A stretch of DNA of 17,308 nt, taken from positions 1 to 17,308 of the forward strand of contig VAWV01000174.1 in assembly GCA_005883295.1 (NCBI GenBank), written 5' to 3'. The notes under the pieces are model-generated. The model worked only from the letters and a program-made list of their open reading frames with translations, was not told where the DNA came from and searched no databases. The DNA is from Actinomycetota bacterium. GTDB taxonomy: Bacteria > Actinomycetota > Thermoleophilia > Solirubrobacterales > Thermoleophilaceae. The translations under genes and the position numbers were made by a program. Positions 14,282 through 17,308 of the stretch are shown here, piece after piece. Numbering within the stretch: position 1 is the stretch's first letter; the number at the start of each line of letters is the position of its first letter.

Positions 14282-14288
14282 CCCGCCC

Positions 14289-14645
14289 ATGTCGGCGAGG
14301 CTCCTGCGTCTGGCGGTAATCGGGAGCCTGGCCGGGGCGTTCAGCGGCCTCTTCGGCGTTGGCGGGGGGACGATCGTCGTGCCCCTGCTCATCCTGTGGT
14401 TCGGCTACGAGGAGCGCGAGGCGACCGGAACCTCGCTCGCGGCCATCGTGATCATCGCCGGCCTTGCGGCCGCGACCCACGGCCTCTATGGGAACGTGCA
14501 CCCCGGGAAGGGGCTGATCGTGGCCATCCCCGCGCTTGCCGGCGTGCTCGCGGGGATCGCGCTCCAGCAGCGAATCGCCCAGCGCCTGGTCTCGGCGGCG
14601 TTCGCGCTCCTGCTTGTCGTCTCGGCGGCCATCCTGATTTTCTAG
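14289..14645 (+). CDS. TauE/SafE transporter, N-terminal half as a separate protein
   Basis: 118 aa, about half of a normal TauE/SafE anion exporter (about 250 aa). Hydrophobic segments lie at about 6-35, 46-63, 74-92 and 97-118. The repeat signature GLFGVGGGTIVVPLL (20-34) is present, followed by ATGTSLAAIVIIAG and HGLYGNVHPGKG. The gene ends with TAG at 14643-14645, and the next gene, encoding the matching second half, begins with GTG at 14645, so the stop and start share one base (TAGTG). The product is probably an inner-membrane subunit that pairs with its neighbour. The family exports sulfite, sulfoacetate or related anions; the substrate here is unknown. Confidence 0.85.
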   Translation: MSARLLRLAVIGSLAGAFSGLFGVGGGTIVVPLLILWFGYEEREATGTSLAAIVIIAGLAAATHGLYGNVHPGKGLIVAIPALAGVLAGIALQQRIAQRLVSAAFALLLVVSAAILIF

Positions 14646-15028
14646 TGGACGCCGGGAGCATCGCCGCGGCGGCCGCGTTCGGCTTCGCCGGAGGGGTCAC
14701 CGGCGGGCTCTTGGGCGTCGGCGGCGGGATCCTCTTCGTACCCGCGCTCGTCTTCTTCCTGGGCCTGTCCCAGCTGGCCGGCGAGGCCACGTCGCTCCTG
14801 GCAATCGTGCCGGTGGCGATCCTCGGTACCTGGCGCCAGCTCCACTACGGCAACGTGCGCCTGCCGGACGGCGTCACGCTCGGCCTCTTGTCGGTTCCCG
14901 GGGTGGTGCTCGGATCCGCGCTGGCGAACGCGTTGCCCGAGCGCGCGCTCAAGCTCGCGTTCGCCGGCCTACAGCTGTTCTTCGCGATCGGACTCGCGAG
15001 GCGGGCGCTCGACCGGAAACGGGTATAA
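14645..15028 (+). CDS. TauE/SafE transporter, C-terminal half as a separate protein
   Basis: 127 aa from a GTG overlapping the previous stop by one base. It repeats the pattern of the first half: GLLGVGGGILFVPAL beside GLFGVGGGTIVVPLL, EATSLLAIVPVAI beside GTSLAAIVIIAG, QLHYGNVRLPDG beside HGLYGNVHPGKG, and a final helix (LKLAFAGLQLFFAIGLARRA) ending in basic residues. About four hydrophobic segments are seen. The two genes are in different frames and each is complete in itself, so this looks like a stable split rather than one broken gene, although a single frameshift in an ancestral fused gene cannot be ruled out. Confidence 0.85.
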   Translation: MDAGSIAAAAAFGFAGGVTGGLLGVGGGILFVPALVFFLGLSQLAGEATSLLAIVPVAILGTWRQLHYGNVRLPDGVTLGLLSVPGVVLGSALANALPERALKLAFAGLQLFFAIGLARRALDRKRV

Positions 15029-15029
15029 G
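15024..15029 (+). promoter_or_regulatory. Possible -10 hexamer TATAAG for the UspA-like gene, overlapping the upstream stop
   Basis: TATAAG ends 7 nt before the ATG at 15037 and contains the TAA stop of the second TauE half. It does not fit the strict TANNNT form, since the last base is G. Confidence 0.35.
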
Positions 15030-15036
15030 GCGGGCG

Positions 15037-15444
15037 ATGGCAAAGAAGGTCCTTGCAGTGGTGTCCGAGCCCCTGTCCCCAGAGGTGCTCAGGAGCGCCC
15101 TTGGCGAGCCCGAGGCATCCTCAGCGGAGGTGCTGGTGGTCGCGCCGGCGCTCACCTCCAAGCGCCGCATGATCCTGTCGGATCCCGACCCGGCGATCGG
15201 GCGAGCAGAGCAGGTGGAGGAGGAGACGGTCGAGCGCCTGGGCGAAGAGGGGATCGAAGCCGCCGGCGACACGGGCGAGTCCGATCCGCTCCTCGCGATC
15301 CAGGACGCGCTCCAGACCTTCCCCGCCGACGAGATCGTCCTGTTCACCCATGTCGGCGGCGAGCAGAACTGGCTCGAAGAGGGTCTGGTGGACGAAGCCC
15401 AAGAGCGCTTCGAGCCGCCGGTACGCCACATGCTGGTCGAGTGA
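15037..15444 (+). CDS. UspA-like alpha/beta protein
   Basis: 135 aa. The alternation KKVLAVVSEPL, AEVLVVAPAL, ETVERLGEEGIEA, GDTGESDPLLAIQDALQTF, ADEIVLFTH follows the order of strands and helices of a universal-stress-protein fold. The ATP-binding GxxGx9G(S/T) signature is not visible, so it would be a non-nucleotide-binding type; the assignment rests on secondary-structure pattern. It is soluble and acidic. Its TGA (15442-15444) overlaps the GTG of gpgS by 4 nt (GTGA), so translation of the two is coupled. Confidence 0.65.
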   Translation: MAKKVLAVVSEPLSPEVLRSALGEPEASSAEVLVVAPALTSKRRMILSDPDPAIGRAEQVEEETVERLGEEGIEAAGDTGESDPLLAIQDALQTFPADEIVLFTHVGGEQNWLEEGLVDEAQERFEPPVRHMLVE

Positions 15445-16289
15445 GGACCTTCCACCACCGCGAGTTCCCAGCCGAGCGATTCGCCGAGCGGCGGTCGAGC
15501 ATCTCGGTCTGCGTGCCCGCCCTGAACGAGGCGGCGACGATCGGCGCGACGGTCAGGATCCTCGCCGAGCTCAGAGAGCGCGGGGCGATCGACCAGGTGG
15601 TGGTGGTCGACGGGGCCTCCACGGATGACACCGCCCGGATTGCGGCCGAGCATGGAGCCGAGGTGCACCAGCAAGATGGGCTGCTGCCGCAGCTCGGACC
15701 GGTCCTGGGCAAGGGTGACGCGATGTGGCGGGCGCTCACCGTCCTCGAGGGCGACCTGGTGTGCTTCGTGGATGCAGACTCCGAGGACTTCGCGCCGCAC
15801 TTCCCGTGCGGCCTGCTCGGCCCCCTGCTCTTCGAGGAGGGCGTGGAGTACGTCAAGGGCTTCTACAGGCGCCCTTTCAAGAGCGGCACCGCCATCGCGC
15901 CGCAGGGCGGCGGCCGGGTGACCGAGCTCACGGCGCGCCCCCTGCTCGAGGTCTTCTATCCCGAGCTCGCCGCCTGCCGCCAGCCGCTCGCCGGTGAGAT
16001 AGCCGCACCGCGCTCCCTGCTCGAGCGCCTCCCGTGGGCGACCGGCTACGGGGCGGAGATCGCACAGCTCCTCGACGTGCACCGGGAGGTGGGGCTCGGG
16101 GCGATGGCCCAGGTCGACCTCGACGTCCGCCAGAACATCCACCAGCCGCTGTCGGCGCTCGGCCCGATGGCGGCGACCGTCGTGAAGGTCGTGGCGGACC
16201 GGCTGGCGCGGGAGGGACGGCTCGACGCCGCCCCGTCGCTGGTGGAGCGGCCGCCCCTGCGCACGCTGCGCGCGCCCGTTCCCCAATAG
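15441..16289 (+). CDS. gpgS: Glucosyl-3-phosphoglycerate synthase (GT81)
   Basis: 282 aa. It transfers glucose from a nucleotide sugar (UDP-glucose in mycobacteria) to 3-phosphoglycerate, the first step to glucosylglycerate and, in mycobacteria, to methylglucose lipopolysaccharide. Motifs: SVCVPALNEAATIG (22-35), VVVVDGASTDDT (53-64), GKGDAMWRAL (90-99), CFVDADSEDF (108-117; metal-binding DxD), EYVKGFYRRPF (136-146), GGGRVTELTARPLL (156-169), QPLAGEIAAPRS (181-192), GYGAEIAQLLDV (202-213) and NIHQPL (232-237, the distal metal His). The spacing matches mycobacterial GpgS, here without its longer N-terminus. The GTG start overlaps the upstream stop. The phosphatase partner GpgP is not recognised nearby; otsB is the only HAD phosphatase in view. 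Confidence 0.92.
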   Translation: MRTFHHREFPAERFAERRSSISVCVPALNEAATIGATVRILAELRERGAIDQVVVVDGASTDDTARIAAEHGAEVHQQDGLLPQLGPVLGKGDAMWRALTVLEGDLVCFVDADSEDFAPHFPCGLLGPLLFEEGVEYVKGFYRRPFKSGTAIAPQGGGRVTELTARPLLEVFYPELAACRQPLAGEIAAPRSLLERLPWATGYGAEIAQLLDVHREVGLGAMAQVDLDVRQNIHQPLSALGPMAATVVKVVADRLAREGRLDAAPSLVERPPLRTLRAPVPQ

Positions 16290-16295
16290 GGTCAC

Positions 16296-16301
16296 TAGGA
16301 T
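16296..16301 (+). promoter_or_regulatory. -10 hexamer TAGGAT for the lactonase gene
   Basis: TAGGAT ends 9 nt before the ATG at 16311, in a 21-bp gap after gpgS. Confidence 0.45.
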
Positions 16302-16310
16302 CGCGGACCC

Positions 16311-17249
16311 ATGGCCGAGGTCCAGACAACCGCCGGGCCCGTGGGCCTCCGCGACCTCGGGCTGACCTTGATCCATGAGCACATGCGCGTGCGCTCCGAC
16401 GCGGTGGTGGCGGCGTTCCCGCACGTATACGACGAGGAATTCGAGTACGCACGCGCGATCGAGTTCGTGAGCGACGCCATGGACCGCGGGGTGAAGACGA
16501 TCTGCGACCCCACGGTGATGGAGATGGGCCGCGACATCCGGTTCATGAAACGGGTGGCCGAGGAGACCGGCGTGCAACTCGTGGTCGCGACCGGGATCTA
16601 CACGTACCACTACCTGCCGCCGCACTTCCAGAACCGCGACATCGACTACATGGTCGACCTCTTCGTCCGCGACATCGAGGTCGGCATCCAGGGGACGGAC
16701 GTGAAGGCGGCATTCATCAAGTGCTGCACGGACCACCAGGGCGTGACCGACGACGTGGAGAAGGTCCTGCGGGCGGCGGCCAAGACTTCGCTCCGGACCG
16801 GCCGGCCGATCATGACCCACTCGCACCCCCAGTCGGGGCAGGGCCTCGAGCAGATGAAGATCTTCGAGGACGAGGGCGTCGACCCGGCGAAGGTGCTGAT
16901 CGGCCACACCGGCGACACCGACTCACTCGAGTACATCGAGGAGCTGCTGGGCCACGGGCCGTTCATCGGGATGGACCGCTACGGGCTCGACATCATCCTG
17001 CCCACCGAGCAGCGCAACGCCACCGTGATCGAGCTGGCGAATCGCGGCTACGCGGACCGCATGTTCCTCTCGCAGGACGCCTGCTGCACGATCGACTGGT
17101 ACCCCGAGGAGATGCGCCCCCAGCTCGTCCCGAACTGGACGATGACCTACGTCCTCGACGAGATCGTGCCCGCGCTCAAGGAGGCCGGCGTGACCGATGA
17201 GCAGGTCACTCAGATGATGGAGGAGAACCCGCGCCGCTGGCTGGCCTGA
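16311..17249 (+). CDS. Phosphotriesterase-like lactonase (PLL) family metal hydrolase
   Basis: 312 aa, an amidohydrolase-superfamily TIM barrel. The binuclear metal ligands are all present: H22 and H24 (LIHEHM), K137 (AAFIKCC, the carbamylated lysine), H170 (MTHSH), H199 (IGHTGD) and D256 (SQDACC). From memory, these six positions carry the same numbers in the archaeal enzyme SsoPox, and so do the lactone-pocket residues Y97, Y99, R223, C258 and W263. The family hydrolyses lactones, including N-acyl-homoserine lactones, with side activity on organophosphates; the native substrate here is not known. There is no signal peptide, so it acts in the cytoplasm. TAGGAT 9 nt upstream supports the ATG. 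Confidence 0.93.
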   Translation: MAEVQTTAGPVGLRDLGLTLIHEHMRVRSDAVVAAFPHVYDEEFEYARAIEFVSDAMDRGVKTICDPTVMEMGRDIRFMKRVAEETGVQLVVATGIYTYHYLPPHFQNRDIDYMVDLFVRDIEVGIQGTDVKAAFIKCCTDHQGVTDDVEKVLRAAAKTSLRTGRPIMTHSHPQSGQGLEQMKIFEDEGVDPAKVLIGHTGDTDSLEYIEELLGHGPFIGMDRYGLDIILPTEQRNATVIELANRGYADRMFLSQDACCTIDWYPEEMRPQLVPNWTMTYVLDEIVPALKEAGVTDEQVTQMMEENPRRWLA

Positions 17250-17308
17250 CGCCGGACAGGACGATCGTCAGGCCCAACGGGAGCATCAGCGCGATCGCGG
17301 AGATCGCC
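17206..17308 (-). CDS. C-terminal end of a probable membrane protein (start beyond window)
   Basis: On the minus strand one frame is open from the right edge to a TGA at 17206-17208, reading AISAIALMLPLGLTIVLSG and then a short polar tail. The hydrophobic run has G or C at almost every third codon position, as real genes here do. It would overlap the 3' end of the lactonase gene by 44 nt. Too little is visible for a family call. Confidence 0.45.
   Translation of the reverse strand, partial: AISAIALMLPLGLTIVLSGVRPASGAGSPPSSE

Noticed and set aside
14949..16907. Long minus-strand open frame of 652 codons
   Set aside because: Antisense to the UspA-like, gpgS and lactonase genes, all of which have clear motifs; its product has no recognisable domain.
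1..17308. CRISPR array, tRNA genes, insertion sequences or prophage genes
   Set aside because: No regularly spaced repeats, cloverleaf patterns, transposase or integrase motifs, or terminal inverted repeats with target duplications were seen by eye.

Overview
The window is very GC-rich, densely coded bacterial chromosome. A mycobacterial-type glucosyl-3-phosphoglycerate synthase, a prokaryotic dolichol-phosphate-mannose-synthase-like GT2 enzyme, a long (about 1030 aa) type isoleucyl-tRNA synthetase, frequent GTG starts and many apparently leaderless genes point to Actinomycetota. The secreted protein style and overall gene mix fit the Thermoleophilia/Solirubrobacterales best; this placement is inference from gene content, not a phylogeny. 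I see no tRNA, rRNA, CRISPR array, insertion sequence or prophage. No stretch over 300 bases lacks a gene; the longest gaps are 5409-5529 and 9455-9578, and both hold structured repeats described below.

Layout. Positions 1-4833 run on the minus strand, read right to left: a small lipoprotein, fumC (fumarase), a secreted protein of unknown function, a receptor-like TIR protein (TIR domain, one membrane helix, cysteine-containing outer domain), and the N-terminal part of a secreted YncE-type beta-propeller protein that runs off the left edge. Positions 4917-9839 run on the plus strand: a zinc-ribbon plus PAS-like protein, a MerR/CarH-fold regulator that has lost its cobalamin-ligand residues, ileS carrying a frameshifting deletion near 8328, a nested palindrome, and a small membrane-anchored protein. 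Then on the minus strand come a tautomerase and trxA (an operon) and a polyprenol-phosphate mannosyltransferase. The mannosyltransferase diverges from polX (PHP-type family X DNA polymerase) across only 23 bp. polX converges on a two-gene unit of a membrane protein and otsB. otsB diverges across 19 bp from a split TauE/SafE transporter encoded as two overlapping half-size genes. After these come a UspA-like protein translationally coupled to gpgS, a phosphotriesterase-like lactonase, and the 3' end of a membrane protein on the minus strand.

How things fit together. Most of this is core metabolism and housekeeping: TCA cycle, tRNA charging, redox, DNA repair, and compatible solute or polysaccharide chemistry (gpgS, otsB). 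The regulatory style is striking. At least eight genes have a strict TANNNT hexamer ending 8-10 nt before the start codon, which predicts leaderless or near-leaderless mRNA. In two divergent pairs the hexamers of both strands overlap in one short symmetric element. Genes without this pattern show a clear Shine-Dalgarno site instead (trxA, MerR gene, zinc-ribbon gene, lipoprotein). The most interesting items are the TIR receptor-like protein, the ileS deletion, the split TauE, the bidirectional micro-promoters, the ligand-less CarH-like regulator and the nested palindrome at 9500-9543.
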